Assembly: GCA_020851015.1 (NCBI GenBank)
Contig: JADZDN010000253.1
Span: 1-22,479 of the forward strand
DNA: 22,479 nt
From: Alphaproteobacteria bacterium
GTDB lineage: Bacteria > Pseudomonadota > Alphaproteobacteria > JAEULC01
Direction of reading: 5' to 3'
Shown: positions 1 through 7,782 of the stretch, one piece after another
Position numbering within the stretch: the first letter of the stretch is position 1
Layout of the letters: each line of letters opens with the position of its first letter
Notes under the pieces: model-generated
The model's database searches: none
What the model was told of the DNA's origin: nothing
What the model saw: the letters and a program-made list of their open reading frames with translations, nothing else
Program-made: the position numbers and the translations under genes

Positions 1-604
1 CGAACATCGCCGGCGTCAGCCGGCCGGTATTCGTGTTGTAGCGCGAGCAGTGGTAGCTGTCGGCCAGCAGCAGCCCATTCGAAAGTTCGTGCTGCGCGCC
101 ATGGCGGAACTTGAAGGCCGAGGAGCGCAGCCCCAGGGCCGTCAGCACCGCGCCATGCGCGATGCTGCCGAGCGACAGGATCACCTGGAGGCGCTTCAGC
201 CCGGCGATTTCCAATGTGAGGAAGCTTCGGCAACTGGCGACCTCACCGCCAGTCGGCTTGTTCTCGGGCGGCACGCAGCGCACCGCGTTGGTGACGCGGC
301 AGTCCACAAGCTCCAGGCCGTCGTCGGGCCGCTCGTCGTAGGTGCCGCGCGCGAAGCCGAATTTGAGCAGCGTGGCGTAGAGAAGGTCGCCCGCCCAGTC
401 GCCGGTGAAGGGACGTCCCGTGCGGTTGGCGCCGCGTAGTCCCGGGGCCAGGCCTACGATCAACAGGCGCGCGTCCTCGCCGCCAAACGCGGCTACCGGG
501 GAATTGTGCCAGTCCGGGAACGCGGCCCGGTTGGCAAGGCGGAAGGCGACCAGACGCGGGCAGCGCGGGCAGTGCGCGTCCGGGGCTTCGATGGTGGCGG
601 GCAC
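1..604 (-). CDS. Uracil-DNA glycosylase, type 5 (UDGb) family, 3' end cut by the window
   Basis: This enzyme removes uracil and related deaminated bases from DNA to begin base-excision repair. Translation from the GTG at 604 gives 201 complete codons with no stop before the window edge, so the C-terminus is missing. Motif A reads GLAPGLRGANRTGRPFTGD, near residues 51-69, and lacks the polar catalytic Asp/Asn of families 1 and 4, which is typical of type 5. Cysteines in an N-terminal CPRC and in the later VRCVPPENKP and ASCRSF segments fit the four-cysteine iron-sulfur cluster of families 4 and 5. The late motif SYHCSRYNTNTGRLT matches the family's substrate-binding motif. The GTG lies 17 bases after the stop of the NYN gene, so the two are probably co-transcribed. 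No strong ribosome binding site is visible, and an in-frame CTG at 625 overlapping the upstream stop is a less likely start. Confidence 0.9.
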   Translation of the reverse strand, partial: MPATIEAPDAHCPRCPRLVAFRLANRAAFPDWHNSPVAAFGGEDARLLIVGLAPGLRGANRTGRPFTGDWAGDLLYATLLKFGFARGTYDERPDDGLELVDCRVTNAVRCVPPENKPTGGEVASCRSFLTLEIAGLKRLQVILSLGSIAHGAVLTALGLRSSAFKFRHGAQHELSNGLLLADSYHCSRYNTNTGRLTPAMF

Positions 605-621
605 AGGCGCTGGCGGAAGCG

Positions 622-1410
622 TCAGCCGCGCCGGAAGCGCCCGCCCTGGCCGCGATTGGGATAGGACACGCGCTCGCCGCCGCCGTAGCCCCCGCGGTCC
701 GCATAGCCGCCGCGGTCGCTATAGGGACGCTGTTCGACGTAGCCGGCGTCGTCCTCCATGGCGACGTTGCCGAGGTTGTCCTCCTCGCCGTCCTCGTAGT
801 CCTCGCCGTCCTCGTGGCCCTGGTCGGGCTGCATCGCCTCGCGCTGCGCGTCGCGCTGGGCCTCGCGATTGGGGTCGCGCGCGCGCGCGATTTCCGGCGC
901 CAGGTCCTGCAATTCGACGAAGACGTCGGCCTGCCGGCGCAGCTCGTCGGCGATCATCGGCGGCTGCGAGCGGATGGTGCTGACCACGGTGACGCGCAGG
1001 CCCTTGCGCTGCACGGCCTCGACCAGCCGGCGGAAGTCGCCGTCGCCCGAGAACAGCACGACATGGTCGATGTGCGGCGCCATCTCCATCATGTCGATCG
1101 CCAGCTCGATGTCCATGTTGCCCTTCACCTTGCGGCGGCCCATGGAATCGGTGAATTCCTTCATCGGCTTGGTGACCATCATGTAGCCGTTGTAGTCCAG
1201 CCAGTCGATCAGCGGCCGGATCGGCGAATACTCCTGCTCCTCGGCCAGCGCGGTGTAGTAGAAGGCGCGCACCAGCCTTCCCTTGCCGGACAGCAGCGCC
1301 AGCAGGCGGCGGTAGTCGATGTCGAACCCGAGCGAACGGGCCGCCGAATAGAGGTTGGCTCCGTCGATGAATACGGCGACGCGTTCGGCCTGATGGAAGC
1401 TGAGCTGCAT
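622..1410 (-). CDS. LabA-like NYN (PIN-fold) domain protein with acidic and RGG-like tail
   Basis: The 262-residue protein has an N-terminal NYN domain of the LabA/DUF88 type (about residues 8-170), a PIN-like fold found in predicted ribonucleases. Candidate metal-binding acids are D16 in VFIDGANLY, D100 and D106 in NMDIELAID, and D123/D125 in FSGDGDF. The last third is low complexity: an acidic stretch (about 200-222, EDGEDYEDGEEDN) followed by a Gly/Arg/Tyr-rich tail with DRGGY repeats ending GGRFRRG (229-262). Such a tail suggests nucleic-acid or protein contacts. The start ATG has AGGA 8 bases upstream. The gene is the first of a pair with the uracil-DNA glycosylase and diverges from rpoZ. 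Nuclease activity is inferred from the fold; the RNA target is unknown. Confidence 0.88.
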   Translation of the reverse strand: MQLSFHQAERVAVFIDGANLYSAARSLGFDIDYRRLLALLSGKGRLVRAFYYTALAEEQEYSPIRPLIDWLDYNGYMMVTKPMKEFTDSMGRRKVKGNMDIELAIDMMEMAPHIDHVVLFSGDGDFRRLVEAVQRKGLRVTVVSTIRSQPPMIADELRRQADVFVELQDLAPEIARARDPNREAQRDAQREAMQPDQGHEDGEDYEDGEEDNLGNVAMEDDAGYVEQRPYSDRGGYADRGGYGGGERVSYPNRGQGGRFRRG

Positions 1411-1608
1411 GGAGCGATCCTGTCTCCGTGGGTGGTCCGTGGTTCGGCGCGGCGGCGCCGCAGTTCGAAAATCCAGACCGGCGCTTGGCGCCGGTCAGGG
1501 CCGCCATCCGGGAAGGGGGCGGCCGGCTAGATTATGCGCGGGCGTTTATCACGATTCGACAATGTCTTAACAGCATTTTCTTCCGCGGCTAGTAAGCTTC
1601 GGCAGGGC

Positions 1609-1637
1609 TTGCCAAGCGCCGACACCCTCCCTATATT
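1609..1637 (+). promoter_or_regulatory. Sigma-70-type promoter for rpoZ
   Basis: TTGCCA (1609-1614) and TATATT (1632-1637) are separated by exactly 17 bases, close to the housekeeping consensus. The predicted start near 1644 would give a leader of about 100 bases before rpoZ. The promoter lies in the 331-base gap (1411-1741) between the divergent NYN gene and rpoZ. I see no other gene in that gap and no convincing minus-strand promoter. Confidence 0.6.
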
Positions 1638-1741
1638 CGCGCGCCTTCCGTTAGTCCAGGGGCCGTCCCGGGCCTGCCTTCCGCCTCCCGGCGGCAAGGC
1701 GGCCGGAAGCCGCCGGCCCCGTCGATGGAGCGTGGAGAAGC

Positions 1742-2143
1742 ATGGCCCGTGTAACCGTCGAAGATTGCGTCCTCAAGGTCCCGAACCGGTTCGAACTGGT
1801 GATGCTTGCGGCCCAGCGGGCGCGCGACGTCACTTCGGGCGCGCAGATCACGGTCGAGCGCGACCGCGACAAGAATCCCGTGGTGGCGCTGCGCGAGATC
1901 GCCGACGAGACGATCGACCTGGACACGCTGCGCGACGGCCTGATCCGCGGTCTGCAGAAGCATGTCGAGGCCGACGAGCCGGAGGAGGACGCCATCGACA
2001 CGCAGATGGGCGAGAACCTGCTGGGCTCGATCGCCGAGAACCCCGCCGCGGCCGGTGTCCGCAACGAGGAGCTCGACGAGGAAGAGATGCTGATCGACGG
2101 CACCGATACCGGCGAGGAAGCGGCGCCCGAACCCAAGGAATAG
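1742..2143 (+). CDS. rpoZ: RNA polymerase omega subunit
   Basis: Omega is the small RNA polymerase subunit that helps beta-prime fold and join the core enzyme, and in many proteobacteria it forms part of a ppGpp-binding site. The 133-residue product opens MARVTVEDC and has the conserved core segments [14 protein letters not shown] and [13 protein letters not shown] (about residues 16-60), followed by a long acidic tail ending EEAAPEPKE, as is common in alphaproteobacteria. The ATG is preceded by GGAGAAGC, a good ribosome binding site. Placement directly upstream of rel is a conserved alphaproteobacterial arrangement and fits a functional link to the stringent response. Confidence 0.96.
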   Translation: MARVTVEDCVLKVPNRFELVMLAAQRARDVTSGAQITVERDRDKNPVVALREIADETIDLDTLRDGLIRGLQKHVEADEPEEDAIDTQMGENLLGSIAENPAAAGVRNEELDEEEMLIDGTDTGEEAAPEPKE

Positions 2144-2176
2144 TTCCAGGTCCCTTCCGGGCCGTCTCCGGCGCGT

Positions 2177-2228
2177 GGGCCGGCCGGCTGACGTCATTCA
2201 CCCGCCATGCGCCCCGCGCGGCCGGCCC
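2177..2228 (+). repeat. 10-bp GC inverted repeat between rpoZ and rel
   Basis: Arms 2177-2186 (GGGCCGGCCG) and 2219-2228 (CGGCCGGCCC) are perfect complements separated by 32 bases. The structure could stall or protect the rpoZ transcript, but no U-run follows it, so it does not qualify as a standard intrinsic terminator. In DNA this rich in G and C, chance is a real alternative. Confidence 0.35.
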
Positions 2229-2243
2229 CCTGCCGGTCGCGGT

Positions 2244-2272
2244 TTGTCAGATCGCCGGTTCGTGCCTAAATT
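2244..2272 (+). promoter_or_regulatory. Sigma-70-type promoter for rel
   Basis: TTGTCA (2244-2249) and TAAATT (2267-2272) are separated by exactly 17 bases, predicting a start near 2279. This would allow rel to be transcribed independently of rpoZ. The -10 element overlaps the left arm of the perfect inverted repeat at 2269-2290. Confidence 0.55.
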
Positions 2273-2290
2273 CCTGAATGGACAGGAATT
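2269..2290. repeat. Perfect inverted repeat over the rel promoter, operator-like
   Basis: AATTCCTG (2269-2276) and CAGGAATT (2283-2290) are perfect 8-bp arms around a 6-base spacer. The repeat covers the -10 region and predicted transcription start of rel. It could be a repressor operator or, if transcribed, a 5' hairpin. The regulator is not identifiable from the window. Confidence 0.5.
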
Positions 2291-2311
2291 GCACGGACCC
2301 GGCATGACTGC

Positions 2312-4462
2312 ATGATCCGGCAGTACGAGTTGGTCGAGCGCGTCAAATCCTACGACCCCGGCGTCGACGAGGAAGCGCTCAACCGCGCCTATGTCTACAC
2401 CGTCAAGGCGCACGGCACCCAGCGGCGCGCCTCGGGCGACCCGTACTTCTCCCATCCGGTGGAGGTCGCGGGCATCCTCAGCTCGATGAAGCTGGACAGC
2501 GCCTCGATCATCACCGGCCTCCTGCACGATACGGTCGAGGATACCGAGGCGACGATCGAGGAGATCGAGGAGCTGTTCGGCCAGGACATCGCCCGGCTGG
2601 TCGACGGCGTCACCAAGCTGTCGCGCATCGAGCTGCAGTCCGACCAGAGCAAGCAGGCGGAGAACTTCCGCAAGCTGGTGCTCGCGATGTCGGAGGACAT
2701 CCGCGTGCTGCTGGTCAAGCTGGCCGACCGGCTGCACAACATGCGCACGCTGCATTTCCTGAAGGATACCGACAAGCGCAAGCGTATCGCGCGCGAGACG
2801 CTCGACATCTACGCGCCGCTAGCCGAGCGCATCGGCATCCACGAGTGGAAGGACGAGCTGGAGGACCTGGCCTTCGGCGAGATCAACCCGGAAATCCGCC
2901 GGTCGATCCTGGCGCGGCTCGACTTCCTGCGCGACAAGAGCTCGAACCTGGTGCAGCAGACGGTCGACGAGCTGAAGCGCACGCTGGCGAATTCAGGCAT
3001 CGACGCCTGGGTGTCGGGCCGGGAGAAGCGGCCCTACTCGATCTGGCTGAAGATGCAGCACAAGGCGGTGGAGTTCGAACAGCTCTCCGACATCGTGGCC
3101 TTCCGCATCGTCGTCAAGACGATCGAGGACTGCTACCGGACGCTGGGCGTGATCCACAATGCCTACCGGGTGGTGCCCGGCCGGTTCAAGGACTACGTCA
3201 GCAACCCGAAGGCCAACGGCTACCGCTCGCTGCACACGGCCGTGTTCGGGCCGCAGGGCCAGCGCGTCGAGGTGCAGATACGCAACGCCGAGATGCACGA
3301 AGTGGCCGAGTTCGGAGTCGCGGCGCACGGGCGCTACAAGCAGGGCGACATCAAGACCGACGGGCGCCAGTACGCCTGGCTGCGCGAGCTGCTCGACATC
3401 CTCGAGCATGCCGCCGGGCCGGAGGAATTTCTGGAGCACACCAAGCTCGAGATGTTCCAGGACCAGGTGTTCTGCTTCTCGCCCAAGGGCGAAGTGTTCG
3501 CGCTGCCACGCGGCGCGACGCCGGTCGACTTCGCCTACGCGGTGCACTCGGCGATCGGCGACAATTGCGTGGGCGCCAAGATCAACGGAAGGCTGGTGCC
3601 GCTTCGCACGCAGCTCGCCAACGGCGACCAGGTGGAGATCGTCACCTCCAAGGCGCAGACCCCCAACCCGACCTGGGAGCGCTTCGTCGTCACCGGTCGC
3701 GCCCGCGCCCGCATCCGCCGCTATGTCCGCACCCAGCAGCGCCAGCAATACATGTCGCTAGGCCGCGAGATCCTGGACAAGGCGTTTCGCCAGGCCGGCG
3801 AGCAGGTAACCGAGAAGGCGCTCGATGGCGTGCTCAAGGCTTTCAAGAGTCCGTCGGTCGAGGAGCTCTACGTGCAGGTCGGCGAGGGCCATGTTACCGG
3901 CGCCGCGGTCGTCAATGCGGTCTTTCCCGGCCGCAAGGAAAAGGCGGGTACCGCTGCCAAGCCCGCGCGCGCGCCCCGGCGGGCGGCCAAGGCGGCGGAC
4001 AAGAAGGGCTCGCTGTCGGTGCCCGTCCGCGGACTCATTCCGGGCATGGCCGTGCACTATGCCGGATGCTGCCATCCGCTGCCGGGCGACCGCATCGTCG
4101 GCATCGTCACCACCGGCAAGGGCGTGTCGATCCACACGATCGATTGCGAGACCCTGGAGCAATACAACGACCAGCCGGAGCGCTGGATCGACGTCGGCTG
4201 GGAGGAGGACGCCACCGACATGCCGCGCGTCGGCCGGATCGACGTGGTGATCGCCAACGAGCCGGGCAGCCTGGGCAATCTCACCACCGCCATCGGCAAG
4301 AGCGAAGGCAACATCCACAACCTGAAGATTACAAATCGTTCACAGGACTTCTTCGAGATTCTGGTCGATATCGAGGTGCGCGATGTGAAGCACCTGACCA
4401 ACATCATCGCCGCGCTGCGCGCGACGCCAAGCATCAACTCGGTCGAGCGGGCGCGGGGCTGA
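2312..4462 (+). CDS. rel: Bifunctional (p)ppGpp synthetase/hydrolase, Rel/SpoT (RSH) family
   Basis: This cytoplasmic enzyme makes and degrades the alarmone (p)ppGpp in the stringent response. The 716-residue protein has the full long-RSH layout: an N-terminal HD hydrolase domain with H48 and the HDTVED motif (72-77), a synthetase domain (about 235-345) containing RFKD at 291-294 and ANGYRSLH, a TGS domain (about 384-447), a cysteine-containing linker (YAGCCHPLPGD), and a C-terminal ACT domain (about 640-712). The RxKD form of the synthetase motif, not ExDD, together with an intact HD site, indicates a bifunctional enzyme. The start matches the usual alphaproteobacterial N-terminus MxRQYELVERVK. 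The ribosome binding site is weak. A four-codon frame ATG ACT GCA TGA (2304-2315) ends overlapping this start codon. The rel stop directly abuts the stop of the convergent DUF29 gene. Confidence 0.96.
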   Translation: MIRQYELVERVKSYDPGVDEEALNRAYVYTVKAHGTQRRASGDPYFSHPVEVAGILSSMKLDSASIITGLLHDTVEDTEATIEEIEELFGQDIARLVDGVTKLSRIELQSDQSKQAENFRKLVLAMSEDIRVLLVKLADRLHNMRTLHFLKDTDKRKRIARETLDIYAPLAERIGIHEWKDELEDLAFGEINPEIRRSILARLDFLRDKSSNLVQQTVDELKRTLANSGIDAWVSGREKRPYSIWLKMQHKAVEFEQLSDIVAFRIVVKTIEDCYRTLGVIHNAYRVVPGRFKDYVSNPKANGYRSLHTAVFGPQGQRVEVQIRNAEMHEVAEFGVAAHGRYKQGDIKTDGRQYAWLRELLDILEHAAGPEEFLEHTKLEMFQDQVFCFSPKGEVFALPRGATPVDFAYAVHSAIGDNCVGAKINGRLVPLRTQLANGDQVEIVTSKAQTPNPTWERFVVTGRARARIRRYVRTQQRQQYMSLGREILDKAFRQAGEQVTEKALDGVLKAFKSPSVEELYVQVGEGHVTGAAVVNAVFPGRKEKAGTAAKPARAPRRAAKAADKKGSLSVPVRGLIPGMAVHYAGCCHPLPGDRIVGIVTTGKGVSIHTIDCETLEQYNDQPERWIDVGWEEDATDMPRVGRIDVVIANEPGSLGNLTTAIGKSEGNIHNLKITNRSQDFFEILVDIEVRDVKHLTNIIAALRATPSINSVERARG

Positions 4463-4939
4463 CTATTTTGGCAGGAACCCGTCGCGACAGGCGTCATCGA
4501 GCGCGAACGGACAGGTCTCGGGGAAGGTTTTGAGAGGGAGTCCCGTCTCGGCCGCAGCCTGGCGGCGCGCGGCTCGATAGGCACGTGCATAGAGGGCCGC
4601 CAACTGGGGTTTCAAGCCGGGATTGTCCTCCAGGCGCTCTTCGATGTTGATCCGCTCGCGCACAATCGTGCTGCGCCAGCCGGCGCTCCGCTTGCGGGCC
4701 TGGTAGACCCACTTCAGCAGATGGATCAGAAGGACCCGATAGCTCGACTGCAGCGCATGCGCCTGTTCCTTGCCCAAGCTCTCGATCTCCTCGGCCAGGT
4801 TCTCCAGGTCCAGGTCGGTGTTGATGCGCTCGGCCCGGGCGCGACGCAGCAGCCCGGCCTGTTCCTGGGTCCAGGCGTAGAAGTCGCTGTCGTACAGCCG
4901 GGCGCGATCCTCGCGCAACGCACGCGGTTTGTAGGCCAT
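4463..4939 (-). CDS. DUF29 family protein
   Basis: The 158-residue product carries the features of DUF29 proteins, common in cyanobacteria and alphaproteobacteria and of unknown function: an N-terminal YDSDFYAWTQEQAGLLR segment, a central NTDLDLENLAEEIESLGK segment (about 41-58), and a Trp/Arg-rich helical region with LLKWVYQARKRSAGWRSTI. It looks soluble and helical, with no signal peptide. Its TAG stop (4463-4465) directly abuts the TGA of convergent rel with no bases between. It diverges from pdxJ. Some DUF29 genes are linked to mobile or toxin-antitoxin-like regions, but nothing around this copy supports such a role. Confidence 0.85.
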   Translation of the reverse strand: MAYKPRALREDRARLYDSDFYAWTQEQAGLLRRARAERINTDLDLENLAEEIESLGKEQAHALQSSYRVLLIHLLKWVYQARKRSAGWRSTIVRERINIEERLEDNPGLKPQLAALYARAYRAARRQAAAETGLPLKTFPETCPFALDDACRDGFLPK

Positions 4940-5015
4940 TCGTGTATGCTACCATGGATAGCTCATGGGCGCGAGGCGCGGCTTGCATGGCTCGGCGGCC
5001 CAGCCCATCTGGTGC

Positions 5016-5021
5016 TATATT
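5016..5021 (+). promoter_or_regulatory. Possible -10 element for the pdxJ operon
   Basis: TATATT, in the context CTATATTC, lies 24 bases before the pdxJ ATG. The same octamer occurs at the rpoZ and parC promoters. No acceptable -35 hexamer sits 16-19 bases upstream; TTGCAT at 4983-4988 is 27 bases away. The call is therefore tentative. Confidence 0.3.
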
Positions 5022-5044
5022 CCGCCCGGTAGAAGGGAGCCGCC

Positions 5045-5812
5045 ATGCCGATCAGTCATTTGCGCCTGGGCGTCAACATCGACCATGTCGCCACCATCCG
5101 CAATGCGCGGGGCGGCCCGCACCCCGATCCCGTGCGGGCGGCGCGCCTGGCCGCGGAGGCGGGGGCCGACGGCATCACCGCCCACCTGCGCGAGGACCGC
5201 CGGCATATCACCGACAGCGATATCGAACGGCTGATGCGCGACATCCGCCTGCCGCTGAACTTCGAGATGGCGGCGACCGACGAGATGCTGGCCATCGCGC
5301 TGAAGCATCGCCCGCACGCCGCTTGCCTGGTGCCGGAGCGCCGGGAAGAGCGCACGACCGAGGGGGGGCTGGACGTGGCGCGCGGCCAAGCCCATCTGCG
5401 TCGGTACGTCGAAGCGCTCGGCAAGGCGGGCATCCGGGTGTCGATGTTCATCGAGGCCGATCCGCGCCAGCTCGACGCCTCGAAGGCGCTGGGCGCGCCG
5501 GTCGTCGAGATCCATACCGGCGCCTACTGCCATGCCGCGCTGCGCTCGGCCGCGGAGGGTGAGCGCGAGCTTGATCGGATCATTGCCGCGGCGGCCCATG
5601 CCGCGCGGATCGGGCTGGAATGCCATGCCGGGCACGGCCTCGGCTTCGACACCGTCGCCCCGGTCGCCGCCATCACGTCGATCGCCGAGCTGAACATCGG
5701 GCATTTCCTGATCGGCGAGGCGGTGTTCAGCGGGCTGGACAGCGCGATCCGCCGCATGCGCGCGCTGATGGACAAGGCGCGTGCCGATGCGACCGGCGCC
5801 CGCAGCGCCTGA
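5045..5812 (+). CDS. pdxJ: Pyridoxine 5'-phosphate synthase
   Basis: PdxJ condenses 3-amino-2-oxopropyl phosphate with 1-deoxy-D-xylulose 5-phosphate to form pyridoxine 5'-phosphate in the DXP-dependent vitamin B6 pathway. The 255-residue product is of normal length for this TIM-barrel enzyme. Recognisable segments are [17 protein letters not shown] near the N-terminus, [12 protein letters not shown] (about 44-55), [47 protein letters not shown], and the C-terminal ECHAGHGLG and [15 protein letters not shown] phosphate-binding region. AGGGAG precedes the ATG. It heads the operon with acpS, whose start lies 19 bases after its stop, an order conserved across proteobacteria. Confidence 0.97.
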   Translation: MPISHLRLGVNIDHVATIRNARGGPHPDPVRAARLAAEAGADGITAHLREDRRHITDSDIERLMRDIRLPLNFEMAATDEMLAIALKHRPHAACLVPERREERTTEGGLDVARGQAHLRRYVEALGKAGIRVSMFIEADPRQLDASKALGAPVVEIHTGAYCHAALRSAAEGERELDRIIAAAAHAARIGLECHAGHGLGFDTVAPVAAITSIAELNIGHFLIGEAVFSGLDSAIRRMRALMDKARADATGARSA

Positions 5813-5831
5813 CACGCGACCGGACGGCGCG

Positions 5832-6269
5832 ATGATCATCGGCATCGGCAACGACGTGATCGACATCGCGCGGATCGAGGAGACGCTGACCCGCTTCGGC
5901 CCGCGTTTCGTCGAGCGCATCTTCACGCCGGTCGAACGGGCCAAGTCCGACCGCCGCGCGAATCGCGCCGCCAGCTATGCCAAGCGCTTCGCCGCGAAGG
6001 AGGCGTGCTCGAAGGCGCTGGGCACGGGGCTGCGGCGCGGCGTGTTCTGGCGCGACATGGGCGTGGTCAACCTGCCCAGCGGCCAGCCGACGATGGAACT
6101 GACGGGGGGTGCGGCCCGTCGTCTGGCGGAGATCACCCCGTCCGGCATGGTAGCGCAGATACACCTGACCATTACCGACGATCACCCGACCGCCCAGGCG
6201 ATCGTAATCATTTCGGCCGAACTGGCCGTAGCGGAACAAACCTTGACTCTGCCGGCAAGGCACGCCTAG
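5832..6269 (+). CDS. acpS: Holo-[acyl-carrier-protein] synthase
   Basis: AcpS transfers the 4'-phosphopantetheine arm of coenzyme A to a serine of acyl carrier protein, activating fatty-acid synthesis. The product from ATG 5832 is 145 residues and opens [19 protein letters not shown], with metal-ligand D8. The second signature, [16 protein letters not shown] (about 51-66), supplies E57. The frame is open further upstream to 5781, but residues added there overlap the end of pdxJ and do not resemble the family, so 5832 is preferred. The 19-base gap to pdxJ and the following lepB indicate one operon. Confidence 0.95.
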   Translation: MIIGIGNDVIDIARIEETLTRFGPRFVERIFTPVERAKSDRRANRAASYAKRFAAKEACSKALGTGLRRGVFWRDMGVVNLPSGQPTMELTGGAARRLAEITPSGMVAQIHLTITDDHPTAQAIVIISAELAVAEQTLTLPARHA

Positions 6270-6272
6270 ATC
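6243..6272 (+). promoter_or_regulatory. Possible internal promoter for lepB-rnc-era-recO
   Basis: TTGACT (6243-6248) and TAGATC (6267-6272) are separated by 18 bases at the end of acpS. A start near 6279 would give a very short leader before lepB. The -35 is good and the -10 is moderate. Confidence 0.35.
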
Positions 6273-6292
6273 AACCGTCCGGGATGAGATGA

Positions 6293-7081
6293 ATGCCAAT
6301 TAATCAAGAATTCTCAATGACTTCGAAGGACAGCGTGATGTCACGGAAGAGCGCCGGCGGCTGGACCGAGACGGTCAAGACTGTTCTCTACGCCGTCCTT
6401 ATCGCCGTGGTTGTGCGCACCGTCGCCTTCGAGCCATTCAACATTCCGTCCGCCTCGATGGTGCCGACCCTGCTGATCGGCGACTACCTGTTCGTGTCGA
6501 AATACTCCTATGGCTACAGCCGCTATTCGCTGCCGTTCGGCCTGCCGCTGATCCCCGGGCGCGTGTTCAGCGCGCTGCCCGAGCGCGGCGACGTCGCGGT
6601 GTTCAAGCTGCCGAAGGACAACAAGACCGACTACATCAAGCGCATCGTCGGGTTGCCCGGCGACCGCATCCAGGTCAAGGGAGGGCTCCTTTACATCAAC
6701 GACCAGCCGGTGGTGCGTGAACGCATTGCCGACCTGGTCGAAAGCGACGGCTTCGGCAACGAACGGCGGCGCTTCCAGTACATCGAAACGCTGCCGAACG
6801 GCCGAAAGCACCGGATCATCGAGGTCAGCGACCGCGAGCCGAACTCCGACGACACCGCCGTCTATCAGGTGCCAAAGGACCATCTCTTCGCGATGGGCGA
6901 CAATCGCGACAACTCGCTGGACAGCCGCTATATCGCGCAGGTCGGCTACGTGCCGATCGAGAACCTGGTCGGCCGCGCCGAGATGATCTTCTTCTCGACC
7001 GACGGCAGCGCAGCCTGGTGGGAGTTCTGGCGCTGGCCGTTCTCGGTCCGCTTCGGGCGGCTCTTCCAGGGAATACAGTGA
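6293..7081 (+). CDS. lepB: Signal peptidase I
   Basis: LepB is the inner-membrane protease that removes signal peptides from exported proteins in the periplasm. The 262-residue protein has one N-terminal membrane segment (about 29-45, VLYAVLIAVVVRT), then the S26 family boxes: IPSASMVPTL with catalytic Ser55, DYIKRIVGLPGDRI with catalytic Lys116, and the C-terminal GDNRDNSLDSR. The start is uncertain: in-frame ATGs at 6317 and 6338 are also possible, and the latter has AAGGA at good spacing. All three leave the membrane segment intact. The stop overlaps the GTG start of rnc (GTGA), implying translational coupling. Confidence 0.95.
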   Translation: MPINQEFSMTSKDSVMSRKSAGGWTETVKTVLYAVLIAVVVRTVAFEPFNIPSASMVPTLLIGDYLFVSKYSYGYSRYSLPFGLPLIPGRVFSALPERGDVAVFKLPKDNKTDYIKRIVGLPGDRIQVKGGLLYINDQPVVRERIADLVESDGFGNERRRFQYIETLPNGRKHRIIEVSDREPNSDDTAVYQVPKDHLFAMGDNRDNSLDSRYIAQVGYVPIENLVGRAEMIFFSTDGSAAWWEFWRWPFSVRFGRLFQGIQ

Positions 7082-7782
7082 CGCGGCGAACGGGAAAGCC
7101 TGCCGACGATCTTTCCGCGCTCGAGTCAGCCCTGGGCCACCGCTTCGCGGACCGGTCGCTGCTGGCGTTGGCGCTGACCCATGCTTCCGCCGGCTCCAAC
7201 CGGTTCGGCGACAACCAGCGGCTCGAGTTCCTGGGCGACCGCGTGCTGAGCCTGGTGGTGGCCGAGTTGCTCTACCGGCGTTTTCCGGACGAGGAGGAGG
7301 GCGCTCTCGCCCGCCGGCATGCCGCCTTGGTGCGCCAGGAGGCGCTGACGGATGTCGCGCGCGCGATCGCGCTAGGCAGCCATCTGCGCGTGGCTGGCGG
7401 CGAAGCGGCGGGCAAGCGGCGCGAGGGCGGCGCGGGCGCGCTGGCCGATGCCTGCGAGGCGCTGATCGCCGCGCTCTATCTCGACGGCGGGCTCGAAGTG
7501 GCGCGCGCCTTCATCGCCCGGGCCTGGGAGGGCATGGTCACCGCCGACCACAAGCCGCCGCGCGATGCCAAGACCGCGTTGCAGGAATGGGCCCAGGCGC
7601 GCGGGGAGCCGTTGCCGCGCTACGCCATCGTGGGTCGCGAGGGCCCCGACCACGAGCCGTTGTTCACGGTCACCGCCACCTTGAAGGACGGGCGCCAGGC
7701 GAAGGCCTCGGGCGCCAACAAGCGGGCGGCGGAGCAGGCGGCGGCTGCGGCGCTGCTGGGGCAGATCGGCGCTCCCCAATGA
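7078..7782 (+). CDS. rnc: Ribonuclease III
   Basis: RNase III cuts double-stranded RNA, including rRNA precursors. From the GTG at 7078, which overlaps the lepB stop as GTGA and has AGGGA upstream, the product is 234 residues, normal for the family; an in-frame ATG at 7018 lies inside lepB and is less likely. The catalytic domain contains NQRLEFLGDRVL (46-57) with E50 and D54, and ADACEALIAALYLDGG with the second Asp/Glu pair. The position of E. coli Glu38 is Gln47 here, a change I recall from other alphaproteobacteria. A C-terminal double-stranded RNA-binding domain (about 162-231) ends in KRAAEQAAAAALL. The stop overlaps the era start as ATGA. Confidence 0.96.
   Translation: MTRRTGKPADDLSALESALGHRFADRSLLALALTHASAGSNRFGDNQRLEFLGDRVLSLVVAELLYRRFPDEEEGALARRHAALVRQEALTDVARAIALGSHLRVAGGEAAGKRREGGAGALADACEALIAALYLDGGLEVARAFIARAWEGMVTADHKPPRDAKTALQEWAQARGEPLPRYAIVGREGPDHEPLFTVTATLKDGRQAKASGANKRAAEQAAAAALLGQIGAPQ

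Noticed and set aside
1541..1563. Minus-strand promoter for the NYN gene (TTGTCG and CATAAT)
   Set aside because: The spacer is 20 bases, too long for a confident call, and no better pair is visible.
2177..2228. Intrinsic terminator after rpoZ
   Set aside because: The 10-bp stem is perfect but has a 32-base loop and no U-run; kept only as a repeat.
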